Positions 1 to 10,934 of a stretch of 64,000 nucleotides of DNA are shown piece by piece (within the stretch, counting starts at the first letter, position 1; each line of letters begins with the position of its first letter). The position numbers and the translations under genes are program-made. Under the pieces are notes generated by a model, which saw only the letters and a program-made list of their open reading frames with translations, had not been told where the DNA came from and searched no databases. The DNA lies in contig JAXQJY010000032.1 of the NCBI GenBank assembly GCA_037042185.1, positions 2,108,001-2,172,000 on the forward strand, given 5' to 3'. The stretch is from Sordariomycetes sp. S80-01Y. Lineage: Eukaryota; Ascomycota; Sordariomycetes.

Positions 1-325
1 CGAGGTTATATTCTTTCAGATCGTCATCATTGAGGCTGTTCTGCGTTAGGACTTGACGATGTTAGGGTTCGTAAAGTACGCACTCGATCTTCTCTGCCTT
101 CTTTCCTCCCCCAACTTCCATTCCCGAGTCGTCGCCGTCCTTTTTACTGCCCTCGCCATCCTCAGCTTCCTGCGCTTCCTTGAGGTCCTCTTCGGCATCG
201 TCGAGTTGCAGCTTTGCGAGATCAGCTATGCGCTCGAACTCCTCTTCATTGAACTCGTATTTTTGCGGAAAGGGCGCCGCGAATCCCCTAGGGACCCATT
301 GGGCCGCCGTAATCATAGAAGTCAT
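1..325 (-). CDS. PWP1: PWP1-like WD-repeat ribosome biogenesis protein, N-terminus only (partial)
   Basis: Partial gene running off the left edge. Exon 1 is 325-80 (82 codons) and exon 2 runs from 40 to the edge. The protein starts MTSMITAAQWVPRGFAAP, followed by an acidic helix (LAKLQLDDAEEDLKEAQEAE), then C|NSLNDDDLKEYNL across the intron. This is the recognisable N-terminus of periodic tryptophan protein 1, a nucleolar WD40 protein needed for 60S subunit assembly; the WD repeats lie outside the window. The second Met (316) is an alternative start. The inferred intron (79-41, donor GTACTT, acceptor CAG) is only 39 nt, but without it a TAA ends the frame at once, and with it the conserved DDDLKEYNL continues. 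The gene is divergent from PRP16 across a short shared promoter. Confidence 0.8.
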
Positions 326-553
326 GGTTGCTGAGTGACGGTAAAAAGTGTCCTGCAGCGATGGATTAGGCGTCGCGATACTGCGACCGCCACAAAGAAA
401 TTCTCCTCCAAAACTTTTATGGTGGGGTTTATCGATAAGAGCTGGCGTTTGAGGTACGTAGACTCGGCGCGGCTGGATTCCTTGACGCCCCCTGTCGTTG
501 CATGGTTTCCATTTCCTCAGCAACCGATATCAACCGACGAAGCATACGAAGCC
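326..553. promoter_or_regulatory. Compact divergent promoter between PWP1 and PRP16, with a possible 5'-UTR intron of PRP16
   Basis: Only about 93-228 bp separate the PWP1 start (325, minus) from the candidate PRP16 starts (419 or 554, plus), so both promoters must lie here. A good donor (GAG|GTACGT, intron from 454) and an acceptor (TTTCCTCAG ending at 520) define a 67-nt intron. Its length is not a multiple of three, so if it is spliced the Met at 419 cannot be used in frame and the start would be 554. No clear TATA element was seen. Confidence 0.4.
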
Positions 554-3490
554 ATGAGAGAAGACGAGGAGTATGGTGGCTTCCAGCCGTTTAAAAAGAG
601 GCGGATAGATTCCTCCAGGCCTCGCGACCGTTTTCGAGAGCAGAATGGATCGCGCAGCTCAACCCCCCGAGCGCAATCGAATCGCGACTACGCGACCACA
701 CCGAACCGCGGCGAGCCCGACGCCTTCGACGAGCAAGACAATTTAGAATTAGACCGCGACTGGTACGGCGGCGATGAGTTTGGTGGGCATGCAGCGGGTG
801 ACGAGGCGCACAACCCGTTCGCTTCATACGAGATGTCCGCCTGGGAGAACCAGCAGCTCGAGCATGCCAAGGCCGATAAGATGGCGAGTCGATACGATGC
901 CAGAAAGGAACAGCGTCAGAAAGAGAACGATGAATGGGAGAGGAATCGGATGTTGGTTTCTGGGGTAGCTCAGAGACGGGATATGGCGACTGATTTTGAC
1001 GACGAGGAGACGACGCGGGTTCACTTGCTGGTCCATGACCTGAAGCCGCCTTTCCTAGATGGAAGAAAGGTTTTCTCCAAGCAGATGGACCCCGTGCCTG
1101 CGGTCAGAGACTACCAGAGCGACATGGCGGTGTTCAGTCGGAAGGGCAGCAAGGTCGTCAAAGAAGCACGACAGCAAAGGGAGAGGCAAAAGCAGGCACA
1201 GGAGGCGACAAGCATGAAAGGCACGACTCTTGGAAACATCATGGGTGCGAAAGAGGAGGATGGCGACAGCGCGCTACCCAGCGCAGGCGATGCAGACGCG
1301 GAGAAGGGCGAGCGGAAAGGTAACAAGTTCGCCGAGCACATGAAGAAGGGCATGGGATCGAGCAACTTCAGTCAGACAAAATCATTGCGGGAGCAACGTG
1401 AGTTCCTGCCGGCTTTTGCTGTGAGGGAGGATCTGTTGCGAGTTATCAGGGAAAACCAGGTCACAATCGTCATTGGAGAGACGGGTTCTGGAAAGACGAC
1501 CCAATTGACACAGTTCTTGAAGGAGGATGGTTATGGGACCCGGGGTATGATCGGATGTACACAGCCGCGACGTGTCGCGGCCATGAGCGTAGCGAAGCGT
1601 GTGGCCGAGGAGATGGAGGTGCCTTTGGGAAGCACTGTGGGTTACGCCATTCGATTCGAAGACTGCACGAGCGACGAGACAGTTGTCAAGTATATGACGG
1701 ATGGTATCCTGCTGAGAGAGTCGCTCAACGAGCCTGATCTAGATCGGTACTCATGCATCATCATGGATGAGGCTCACGAGAGAGCTTTGAACACCGATAT
1801 CCTGATGGGCTTGTTCAAAAAGATCTTGCAACGACGGCGAGACATAAAGCTCATCGTCACGTCTGCCACGATGAACGCGAAGCGCTTCTCCGACTTCTTC
1901 GGCGGTGCGCCGGAGTTCACCATCCCTGGGCGAACGTTTCCTGTCGATGTCATGTTTCATCGCTCGCCCGTGGAGGACTACGTCGATCAAACGGTTCAAC
2001 AGGTCTTGGCCATTCACGTCTCCATGGACCAAGGCGATATTCTGGTCTTCATGACGGGTCAAGAAGATATCGAGGTTACTTGCGAGTTGGTGCGGAAACG
2101 GCTAGATGCTTTGAACGATCCGCCAAAGCTAGAAATCTTGCCCATCTACAGTCAGATGCCCGCAGATCTGCAGGCCAAAATCTTCGACCGTGCCGCGCCG
2201 GGTGTGCGGAAGTGCATTGTCGCTACCAACATTGCCGAAACCAGTCTGACTGTCGATGGTATCAAATACGTTGTGGACGCCGGATACTCCAAGCTCAAGG
2301 TGTACAACCCAAAGATGGGAATGGACACCCTCCAAATCACGCCCATCTCACAAGCCAACGCTTCACAGCGATCTGGCCGTGCAGGTCGAACGGGCCCTGG
2401 CAAGGCGTTCAGACTTTACACCGACAAGGCTTTCAAGGACGAGATGTACATCCAGACGATCCCTGAAATTCAGCGGACGAACTTGTCCAATACAGTTCTT
2501 ATGCTGAAGTCATTGGGAGTCAAGGATCTACTCGACTTTGACTTCATGGATCCGCCCCCCCAGGAAACGATTCTCACATCCATGTTCGACCTTTGGGCAC
2601 TGGGAGCATTGGACAACCTAGGAGAGCTCACGGACTTGGGAACAAAGATGAGCGCCTTTCCCATGGACCCCTCTCTATCCAAGCTACTCATCACAGCAGA
2701 GGAATATGGCTGCAGTGAAGAGATGATCACCATCGTCTCTATGCTGTCCGTCCCAAACGTCTTCTACCGCCCCAAAGAACGCCAAGACGAAGCTGACGCT
2801 CAGCGAGAAAAGTTCTGGGTCCACGAATCCGACCATTTGACATATCTGCAAGTCTACCAAGCTTGGAAATCCAACGGCTTCTCCGATGGGTGGTGCGTCA
2901 GGCACTTCCTTCACCCCAAATCTCTTCGCCGCGCGAAGGAGATCAGGGAGCAGTTGCTGGACATCGTCAAGATGCAGAAGATGCAGCTCATCAGCTGCGG
3001 CATGGATTGGGATCTCATCCGCAAGGCCATCTGCTCGGGCTACTACCATCAAGCGGCCAAGTACAAAGGCTCTGGGGAGTACATTAACCTCCGCACTAAT
3101 CTTGGCGTACAACTGCATCCCACTTCGGCCCTGTACGCCGGCCATCCCCCCGACTACGTCGTCTATCACGAGCTTGTCCTTACCAGCAAAGTCTTTGTGT
3201 CAACTGTGACGGCTGTAGACCCTCATTGGCTGGCCGACTTGGGCGGTGTCTTCTACTCGATCAAGGAAAAGGGGTATTCCGTCCGCGACAAGCGAATCAC
3301 GGAAACTGAGTTCAATCGCAAGATGGAGATTGAGGCCAAGATGGCAGAGGATAAGAGGAGAGCGGAGGAGAAGAAACAAGTTGAGGAGGACAAGGGGGTC
3401 AAGAAGAAGGTTGGCGCCGACGGGAAGAAGTTCGTCACGCAGGGGGCCGTGAAGAAGCCAGTCATTAAGAGGCGCGGACGAGGTTTCTGA
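554..3490 (+). CDS. PRP16: Prp16-type DEAH-box pre-mRNA splicing ATPase (DHX38)
   Basis: 978 aa from Met 554; the open frame would also allow a start at 419 (1023 aa). Prp16 drives the ATP-dependent remodelling between the two catalytic steps of splicing. Visible motifs in order: an acidic/RS-like N-terminal region, then [15 protein letters not shown] and NRMLVSG as in DHX38; P-loop GETGSGKT (about residue 308); [14 protein letters not shown] (about 405) followed by [27 protein letters not shown] (about 605); then the helicase-associated and OB-fold region with [11 protein letters not shown] and HPTSALY, and a lysine-rich tail. The resemblance to human DHX38 is close along the whole length, which separates it from Prp2, Prp22 and Prp43. 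No intron is needed in the body. The gene is convergent with acylphosphatase, with about 75 bp between stop codons. Confidence 0.93.
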   Translation: MREDEEYGGFQPFKKRRIDSSRPRDRFREQNGSRSSTPRAQSNRDYATTPNRGEPDAFDEQDNLELDRDWYGGDEFGGHAAGDEAHNPFASYEMSAWENQQLEHAKADKMASRYDARKEQRQKENDEWERNRMLVSGVAQRRDMATDFDDEETTRVHLLVHDLKPPFLDGRKVFSKQMDPVPAVRDYQSDMAVFSRKGSKVVKEARQQRERQKQAQEATSMKGTTLGNIMGAKEEDGDSALPSAGDADAEKGERKGNKFAEHMKKGMGSSNFSQTKSLREQREFLPAFAVREDLLRVIRENQVTIVIGETGSGKTTQLTQFLKEDGYGTRGMIGCTQPRRVAAMSVAKRVAEEMEVPLGSTVGYAIRFEDCTSDETVVKYMTDGILLRESLNEPDLDRYSCIIMDEAHERALNTDILMGLFKKILQRRRDIKLIVTSATMNAKRFSDFFGGAPEFTIPGRTFPVDVMFHRSPVEDYVDQTVQQVLAIHVSMDQGDILVFMTGQEDIEVTCELVRKRLDALNDPPKLEILPIYSQMPADLQAKIFDRAAPGVRKCIVATNIAETSLTVDGIKYVVDAGYSKLKVYNPKMGMDTLQITPISQANASQRSGRAGRTGPGKAFRLYTDKAFKDEMYIQTIPEIQRTNLSNTVLMLKSLGVKDLLDFDFMDPPPQETILTSMFDLWALGALDNLGELTDLGTKMSAFPMDPSLSKLLITAEEYGCSEEMITIVSMLSVPNVFYRPKERQDEADAQREKFWVHESDHLTYLQVYQAWKSNGFSDGWCVRHFLHPKSLRRAKEIREQLLDIVKMQKMQLISCGMDWDLIRKAICSGYYHQAAKYKGSGEYINLRTNLGVQLHPTSALYAGHPPDYVVYHELVLTSKVFVSTVTAVDPHWLADLGGVFYSIKEKGYSVRDKRITETEFNRKMEIEAKMAEDKRRAEEKKQVEEDKGVKKKVGADGKKFVTQGAVKKPVIKRRGRGF

Positions 3491-3565
3491 GTGCTTCAAC
3501 CGTGTTTCATTGAGGCATCGTATTTCTATTCGGGTTTTTGCATAAGCAGGCGATGATGGGTAATT

Positions 3566-4078
3566 CTATGCTCGAACGTCAAAGCTAGACTCTCCTTCAA
3601 CAACGTCCCTACCCTCCGTCGTCAACTGCGCAACACTGGCACCGCGAGGACCTTGGTCGACAGCTTTCATGAACTTATTGAGTGCATCGTCTTTCCCCTG
3701 AGCTTCACCCTCGACCTCCATTCCGTCAGTATGAGGTGACAGTTGAGCAGACTCGGGGCGCGTACCTTGTTGTCGGGTGTGTTCCTGCACCAGCCTGTAA
3801 CGCCGTACTCTTGAGCCTTCTCGCGAGTAAAGTAGCTGACTTCTATCAACAATTACACTCAGATGGAAAGAAAAATTATAGGAATCTCCTTACCGAAATC
3901 CAACACCTGCGATGACGTCAGTTGAGCCTCTGGCTTGATGTGGTTTGACTTCACTCACCCTGTACCCTTCCTCCGTGGGCGACAAAAGAGATCTTGCAGA
4001 GTATTAGCCTGGGCCAAAAAGCTCACGAAAGATAATTCAATCACTTACTCGCTCCATGGCTTTGAATATTTGGCTCAT
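3566..4078 (-). CDS. Acylphosphatase, five exons including a 13-nt microexon
   Basis: Exons (minus): 4078-4049, 3992-3959, 3906-3894, 3835-3766, 3715-3566. They sum to 297 nt, giving 98 aa, the normal family length. Acylphosphatases hydrolyse carboxyl-phosphate bonds of acyl phosphates. The spliced product contains ISFVAHGGRVQGVGFRYF, which holds the signature G-x-V-Q-G-V-x-[FY]-R with the phosphate-binding Arg, then GVTGWCRNTPDNK with the catalytic Asn, and VEGEAQGKDDALNKF as in the C-terminal half. All introns are 50-58 nt with GT-AG ends, and the phases 0, 1, 2, 0 agree. Exon 3 is 13 nt and encodes part of the catalytic loop. An inner Met at 4057 could be the start instead. The gene is divergent from the next gene. 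Confidence 0.88.
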
Positions 4079-4296
4079 AAAATGTTAGAGGAAAGGCTGC
4101 TGAGTGTTAACGTGTGTGACACAATGACATTTGACGTCAAAGTTACGATGCAGCACAGCCAGCCAAGTAAAGGATCTTAGCGGGTTGGCACTTCGGATAA
4201 ATCACGGTCTTGGTCGATATTCCAGATCTACGTCTACCTCACGCGCCTCGCGTTTCGATCTACAACCCACTTTCCCTCCCAGAAAGACACACAAAA
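4079..4296. promoter_or_regulatory. Divergent promoter between acylphosphatase and the HCA59-like gene
   Basis: 218 bp between two start codons pointing away from each other. The plus-side leader is CT-rich (TTTCCCTCCCAG just before the ATG), as is common in fungal 5' UTRs. No unmistakable TATA or CCAAT element was seen. Confidence 0.4.
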
Positions 4297-5339
4297 ATGT
4301 CCTCCTCACATGAACCAGAAGAGCCCTCAGAGCCGATCCGTTTCCGGCCCAGCAAGAAGCGCAAGACCTTCCGTCAACGTGCAGACTCCGAAGACGAGTC
4401 GCAAACACCCGAACCGCGCAGCGCACGACGCAGGACCGCGGCCGACTACTTCGATCAGCCCGAGGAGGAGGATGACGAACCGACAGTCGTCCGAGCGGCC
4501 GCGAGGCACACAAAACGAGGATTTGGCTTCCGCGCTCACGCCCGCCCGGCCGAAAACGAGGAGCGCGGTCTGGTCGTGCGGGATGAGCAGAAGCCAGTGG
4601 AGGATCGCTTCGTAAAGGCCGCGAGCGGCAGGACCGTGGTCGATGACAGACACATGTTCGTTGTACCCCCGCCTAGAGCAGTCATAGAGAGGAGGCGACT
4701 GACGTGAAAGGAACGCGTTCATAGAATCTCGACTTTCCTCCCGCAGCTCTGCGACTCCCGCCCAGCAACTCGAAGAAGCTACACCCGGGGAGCCGGGTGA
4801 AGAGACGCGCCAAGGGATCGAGAAGCGGACAGAAAGACATGGGAATCAGATTCAAGAAGTCGACCTACCGCCTGCGCCTGATCCAGCAGAGCAGAAAAAG
4901 CCAGAACGACCGAAGAAGGTCAGGTTAGGACCGGATGGAAAGCCCTGGCGGGGAGGACGCAGGAAAAGGAGAGGAAGTGACGATGTTGCGCGAGACAAGA
5001 TGGTCGAGGAGCTGTTGCACGAGAACAGGCGTATGGCCCCCTAACCCCCTTCGTCTCCTTCGACGAAATGCCTACTGACATTTTGTAGTTGATGTCTATG
5101 ACCACCCGGCACAGCCGACCGTAGAAGACGCCGACGGCGATGCGGACGAGCGCATAGCAGCGCAATTTAGGCAACAATATCTCGAGGATGTGGCCAGGAA
5201 GCAGCAAAAGCAGAAGGCCGCGCAGCAGAAGCAGAAAGAAGAAGGGGAGGTTCTAAAGGGGCCGAAGCTGGGTGGAAGTAGGAACGATAGGGCCGCTGTG
5301 AGAGAGGCTTTGCTCAGGAATCAACGAGGAGGCAAGTGA
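4297..5339 (+). CDS. HCA59/C9orf78 (Tls1)-like nuclear protein
   Basis: Exons 4297-4703, 4747-5030 and 5089-5339 sum to 942 nt, giving 313 aa. The N-terminus is basic and acidic (IRFRPSKKRKTFRQRA); the middle has TVVDDRHM, resembling the family's D-(K/R)-H-M block; the C-terminus has VRLGPDGKPWRGGRRKRR, then VEELLHENR|LDVYD across intron 2 and a charged, glutamine-rich tail. This fits the Hep_59/Tls1 family, spliceosome-associated proteins linked in fission yeast to correct splicing of telomere and heterochromatin genes. Intron 2 has clear signals (GTATGG...TTTTGTAG). Intron 1 has two possible donors in the same phase: GTGAAA at 4704 (43 nt, keeps FVVPPPRAVIERRRL) or GTTCGT at 4656 (91 nt). 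The family assignment rests on remembered motif similarity and is moderate. Confidence 0.6.
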
Positions 5340-5785
5340 ATACCGAGGAATGCCCCAGACAAACGAAACTATCGCAAATCACCTGCAGTACCGGTGCATT
5401 GAAGCAAATCCTGTGTCAATTCAGTATATAAGGATCGGTATGCGCCATCATGAAACCCTGGCGCTTCATCAGTATACTCTACTAGTACTCAAAAGCTCCA
5501 TCCAATTATCCCAAAATGCCCATGTTTAGACTCAAAACGCCGAAATCATATCTGTAAGACGATTGCTCGAGATCATGCTCAGAGCTCATAGGAAAGACAA
5601 GGCGACGAACAGCCTAAAAAGCAGGTTTTCACATCGTCGTCAGAAACAAATCATTAACGAGCAAGCATGCGAATGTCAAATGTCAAGTGGATCCGGCCCC
5701 TTTTAACGCCATGTCGTGGTGCGAGCGGTGCTCTAGCATCCACGTAACCAGCAAAATCCCACAAACTGTCCAGGCTGACTCGCCT
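5340..5785. other. Convergent intergenic spacer
   Basis: 446 bp between the 3' ends of the HCA59-like gene and the RING gene, so it should hold two 3' UTRs. The TATATAAGG near 5424 points at no gene and is unlikely to be a promoter. Nothing else was seen. Confidence 0.4.
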
Positions 5786-7383
5786 TTACTTGATATCGAG
5801 CTGGAAAGGCTTGAACCTCCCGCCGATGGTGGCACAGCGGGGACACTTCCTTCGCGCTCCCTGCTCCTGCATGAGTACCTCGACGCACGTCTGGCAGAAG
5901 CCGCAGATGCATTCTGTGCATGCGTATGAACTGCGCAAACGTGAGAGACTTCGACATGCGCCGCAGTAGATCTGAACGTTTTGCGAATCGTAGGAGGGAG
6001 ACGTGTCGGACAGCCCTTGCGGGCTGACATGGTAGTGGTCGTTGCTCTCGTTCGACTCGATCGATGGGAAGGGTTCGGGGATGTCCTGGATGTTAGAAGG
6101 TGGCGTCAATGCTTGCTGCAGTGGTGATGCCTGGTAGCTGTTCTGCTGCAATTGTGCTTGGTTCATCAAGGGAGGCAGAGAGCCTCGAGGCAGGGACGCT
6201 TGCGAGATGGGGGATTGTGGCATCTGGACGTCGTTTGTTAGAATGTCTCCAAGCCACAGTCGGTGGTTGACTTACCGGAGTCCTCTCCTCGTCGAGATCG
6301 CCCGCCATGGAAGCTACTGCCACAAGGTCGTGAAACCTCGAGTAGTCCGCAGATGGCTCGGCAGAATGTGGTCTGCCATCCTCGTTTTGAATTCTCCGAA
6401 GCCAGTCGGACTGGTTTCCGCGAGAGTTCTTCTTCCGATGCTGCTGCGACCTCTTCGTCACTGAAGACTTTCTAGATCGATTAGGACCGAGCGGCTTATG
6501 TAGTGGAGGCAGCGTCGAAGAGCGACCGGGGGGCGAGTGGTTGAGGATTGAGGGCAGGAGATCGCGACGATTTGAGTGGCTGTTTGAGAATGGGTCGCTG
6601 GTGACATCGCCGGTCGCGACATTGAGAGGAGGCAGCTCAATGCTGTTCAGAGGATGGCGCCCATTTGATTCTAGAGAGTAGTGGTCCTGAGAAGATTAGC
6701 GCATTGTTGCAACGACACCCGATCGCAACCAGCTTTATCGATAGCTGGAATCACGATAGATAAGGATTCAGCTTACGCCTTCGACCGAACCTCTGTCGGA
6801 TGACATCCCATTCAATTCAGCCAATGCTTCGGCCGCGTGGGCTGCGCCTTGCATACTTTGAAAATCATCGAGGAATCGGGGAGTGCCTGGGTTGGTGCTG
6901 ATGTCGTCGAACAGACCTCCGCGACGGTCGTTGAAAGCTGGGCGTGTAAGTGATTACTCGAGGTAACTGAACAAGGGAAAGTACTCACATCGCGCTTGTG
7001 ACGCTGGGCTGCCTTCATAATGAGGATTCTCAGAAGGGATCATGTGAATCATGACGTTAAAGCTCTCCTCGGTAGCGGGAAGCTTGGGGACGTAGTGCTC
7101 CGGGTGGGCGCGACGAATGTGTTCTTGGATGGATCGAAACCGCTTTTCCTGTGCAATGTCAGCAATGCAACGATCCATTTTCGACAGCTGTTTCCGGAAC
7201 TCATGTAATTGATGAATTGCGACCGCAGTGGTGGTTGCTGACGTTAGGGTGCGGGTGAGTACTACTTACACCAATGCACCGCTTGCGGCACTGTGAGCCA
7301 TCTTGGTTGGTGAGCGGGCAAGCGACCTCTTCCTTGACGTCCGAGACGGAGAAGGACGATTGCAAAGGCGCGCGAGGAGGCAT
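5786..7383 (-). CDS. Fungal zinc-finger protein with N-terminal C2H2-like module and C-terminal RING-like domain
   Basis: Five exons (minus): 7383-7270, 7148-6989, 6937-6777, 6686-6276, 6223-5786; 1284 nt, 427 aa. The N-terminal block (ACPLTNQDGSQCRKRC, then IQEHIRRAHPEHYVPKLP, about residues 21-62) is a conserved Pezizomycotina module with Cys22, Cys32, Cys36, His48 and His53 as likely zinc ligands. The middle is low-complexity and basic (KRSQQHRKKN). The C-terminus (about 369-412) has IYCGAC, ACTECICGFCQTC and CPRC, a RING-like Cys array, so ubiquitin-ligase activity is possible but not shown. Intron 1 follows CIG and rejoins EKRFRS exactly; all introns have GTAAG or GTGAG donors and consistent phases. 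No characterised homologue is recalled. The upstream region is one of the two largest gaps in the window. Confidence 0.75.
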
Positions 7384-10300
7384 CTTGAGGTCGCTTCGAC
7401 TGCCCGACTGTACCTTTGAACCCACCATTCGGGTAGACTTGACCCAGGCGGGATGGGTGGTTTTGGCGGGGTGGTGTCTGGTGTGGCCGAGTGGCGATAA
7501 GACGTTCTGTGGATGAGGACGACGAAGACGAGGACGAGGACGCAGAGCTGCAGGTATGAGGATTTTCAAATGATGCAGAGGAAGAGAACACGGGATACAG
7601 ATGAGTAATTTTCCGGAGAGTAAAAGAGTCAAGTAGCTGAAGGACAGTGACGTTCGAAGTGGCTAAACCTTGAGTAAGGTGGGCAAAGACGGACCTCGAG
7701 CACTGACAGTCAAGCCGAAGGAAACTTTGCGAGCTGACTACTTGAGCTCAAGCTCGAGAAGCTTTGCTCGCGCAGTGTGTCGGGAATGCGAAAGATGGCT
7801 AATCAATGCTCACAAAGCCGCGGCTAATAACATGCAATGGACGAGATGGTCTTGAGGAGGTAAAGAGAGAGAGCTAAGTGTGACAATGGAAGAGGTTTGG
7901 GAGAAGAGAAGATGAGCAATACACGATGGGAAGGAACAGAGAGCAAGCAGCCGACGAAAAGGTAAAAAGGCAGAGATAGAGCAATGGAGACAGAGGAGGA
8001 GACGCCTGATGATCAGCTCGACAGTTGCCGGTCAGAGCAGCCAATGACGAGCTAGGCAAAGAGCTCTCTCGTCGAGGTGTCTTCGCAAGAGGCAAAAGGT
8101 GGAGGGGACCGGACCCCTGGCGCCGTGCCAATGCCATCCGCATGGATCATGGCCTCGGAAGGCGTCACGAGGCCCAGCGGGAAAGGCCAAGGACGGCCTG
8201 TCGACACTCGCTACAGGTAGACAGGCCCGGCCGGTACGGTGCAGGCGATGGCACAGGCGATGCCGAGCTATACTCGAGGCGGCGGGTGTATGGAATGCTG
8301 CTGAGTCTCCAATGTACGCCAGAATGACTCGAAGCAGAGCTAGAGCTGGGAGCTCTGAGCTAATGGCGTCTGAGTGGCTGCACGGATCAGAAGACGAACT
8401 GCTGCAAAGGTTACAGGAGGGTGGGCGGCTTGGGGGGATTTGCAAGAGGAAGAATGCTTCCAGCAGTTGGCTCCACCCAAGCCAATCTGATCTTGAAGCC
8501 CGTTACTTTGAAGCGCTTCGAGTCGAGTAGCAGCTGAAGTGGAGGGATCCGTCGAGGGCGGGGTGTCTCCGATGGCTGGCAAGGGCAGATAATACAGCTC
8601 TAGCTCTCCGTGGCAATAGCCTTGGACCGGCTGGCGTTGTCTTCCTGTGGCAAGAGAGCTTGCGCTCTTTCAAGTCGGAGCTCTGGGAGACCCTCCATGA
8701 AAGGACCTGTCCCCGGAATCACGTATCTTATCCTCTGGGGAGTGCCTTGTGGTGATGGTGGGCAGGGCAGGGCAGCTTCCTGCCGAGGACAGGCGCTGGA
8801 GCTCCCCTGCTAAGTCCTGCTCCCAGCTAAGGTAGCTGGAGGTTTCAACTTTCAGGGTCTGCGCCGCTCCACTTTGGCGCATTTGAAAGGCATGGCTTAA
8901 GCTGCCCCAAATGCCGCAACGGCCTTCGATTATCCAGTGACTCTGATTGAAGCGCACTGCTTTTCACAAGAGAACAAAAAAAAGTCTTCCGTCCCACTCG
9001 CGGTCGATTCAGACGCACCATGTTTTTCCACCTTCAGTTCACGCGTGCGAGTCGAGAAGGCCTTGGCATCGGACTGCCGCGGCAGGCCACGTTTGGGCGT
9101 CTTCGGCGGGTCCGAGACCGTCTTGGGCTTGCCAGGCGGCCGGTTACCAAGACGCCGCGCCAGTCAAGGGCAAATGCCACTGACAGATGCCCCAAGTTTT
9201 AGTGCATCTGCGGCGCTACAGACCGACCACATGCCGCTCAAAAACTTTTCCTTGCCAGAGACGATTGACTCGGTGGTCGCCCACTGCAAGCATCTGCCAT
9301 GTGAAAGCCCCTGACATTCGACAGCTGACGGCTCGAGCTTGAGAAGCTTATCCTGACTCGGAGTCTTGGATGCGGGCTGACTCCATCGGGCCGTCGAATC
9401 GGTCGTGGCACCGACGGAACTCACAGCGGCAGCGGCTTCATAGGAGCCCCAGGAGACCCGACCAACCTCTTGTTGTTGTACGCGGATGAGGACTCCATGG
9501 GCCATCAGCAGACCGTGTTAAGCCAATGCGCGTTGCAGGCGTCTGCAGTCGTTTACGCTCTGCTGCCCGCCGGCCCACCAATGCTCTGCATGGCGACGGC
9601 ATCGATGCAGGAGCTGAAGCTTCGGTGACATCACCGGCTCCCTCGACGAGCCACCAAGCTTGGCTTCAAGGTCGCGACTCACGGCTGCGCACCACAGGCA
9701 CCTCACTCCATCAGGTTGACGGACTTTTCCCAGCAGGGCCGGGAACAGCTGCCGTGATTCAGAAGGAATTTGACACGTTCATCTTGTCCTCTTCCGGCCT
9801 CTACAAAGGTAACTCGGGCGTTCGCCGAGGGGCCAAGTGGGTTCGAAAATAGATCCGGCTTTTTCGCTCCTCTTGGAAAGGCGGTGACCCCCATGCCACC
9901 CATTGCCCGCGCACCGCCTACGACAAGCGGCAATGTCCACTCAATCTGCCGTCGCTTCTCAAGGATCCGACGTCGATATATGCTTTCCTAATTTTTTATT
10001 TTTTTTTCCTACGGTCTCTCCAGTACTGACCGAGCAGAGCCGCAGCCATCTAGCGACAAATGGTACAGCAGCCTTCCTCGTTTACGCTGACTCGGAATCG
10101 GCGACCTGCTTCCGCCACCATGATTACCCAGCGTCCAACTTCCGGATCTCCGATGCCAGGCCCGGGACGACGAGTGGCACCGGCTTGAACGACGTCTGTC
10201 CCTCGAGTCATACCCTGGATGCTGCCATGGGTTCTGGCCCAAATTGAGGCTCAGTAGTCCAATGCCAGCAGCATCAACGTTGAATGGAACCGTCCGTTGG

Positions 10301-10934
10301 ATTGACCAAGGTGTCGAATGTCAGGACCGCAGCCTCTCAACTCCCTTCTGCCCGAAAGTAGAAACTTACGACCGGGCTGGCTGGAATTCAGCGATCATGC
10401 TCAGTGGCTGAGCGTGTGAGATTCCAGGGTTCTCTTGCGCTATGGGTTGAAGAGACTGGAAGCCCAGACCGTGTCTCAAACGTCGAAACACGACAGTATG
10501 CATCTGGCCCCATATCCTCGAGGCTCACGGTTGCCTCTATCCAGGATATCACGATACGGCAACCGAGATGCGTGGCAAGCGATGTTGGCTTTACTTCATT
10601 CCATTTAAAACAATCCTATGGACGACCCAGAGATGTTCTGCTGTCAAGCGACGTGCACCGGCTAAGAAGTGATCTACAGCCAGGCGGCGTGTCTCATCAT
10701 ACGTCTCAATTTACCTCCATACCAAACACCCGGCTTCACGCCCGAAGGTGTGGTTCTGGACAAAGTGCCATTGGAATCTGCCTTCTTCTTTGAAAATGGC
10801 CGTCTCAGTCTGGGGATATCAAGTGACGTCTTCCACAGGCCAAGGGAGGCCTCAAATAGGATTTGAGATGAACTGTTCATCATCTTCTCGGATTTTATTC
10901 GCAACTCCGCAGACTGAGTGCCTGTACTGACACC
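7384..10934. other. 3.5-kb gene-poor divergent intergenic region
   Basis: Lies between the starts of the RING gene (minus) and the MBL gene (plus). Short open frames occur on both strands but have no recognisable domain, mixed codon use and no convincing splice structure. Seen: a (GAC/GAG)-rich tract near 7504-7545, purine-rich DNA near 7860-8000, and a T-rich run at about 9990-10010 (T6 A T10-like). It probably holds long 5' leaders and regulatory DNA; an unrecognised small or non-coding gene cannot be excluded. Confidence 0.4.

Noticed and set aside
5420-5435. TATATAAGG as a TATA box
   Set aside because: Lies between two convergent 3' ends with no downstream gene.
8099-8530. Plus-strand open frame of 143 codons
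   Set aside because: Biased composition, no domain, overlaps open frames on the other strand and sits in GC-rich spacer DNA.
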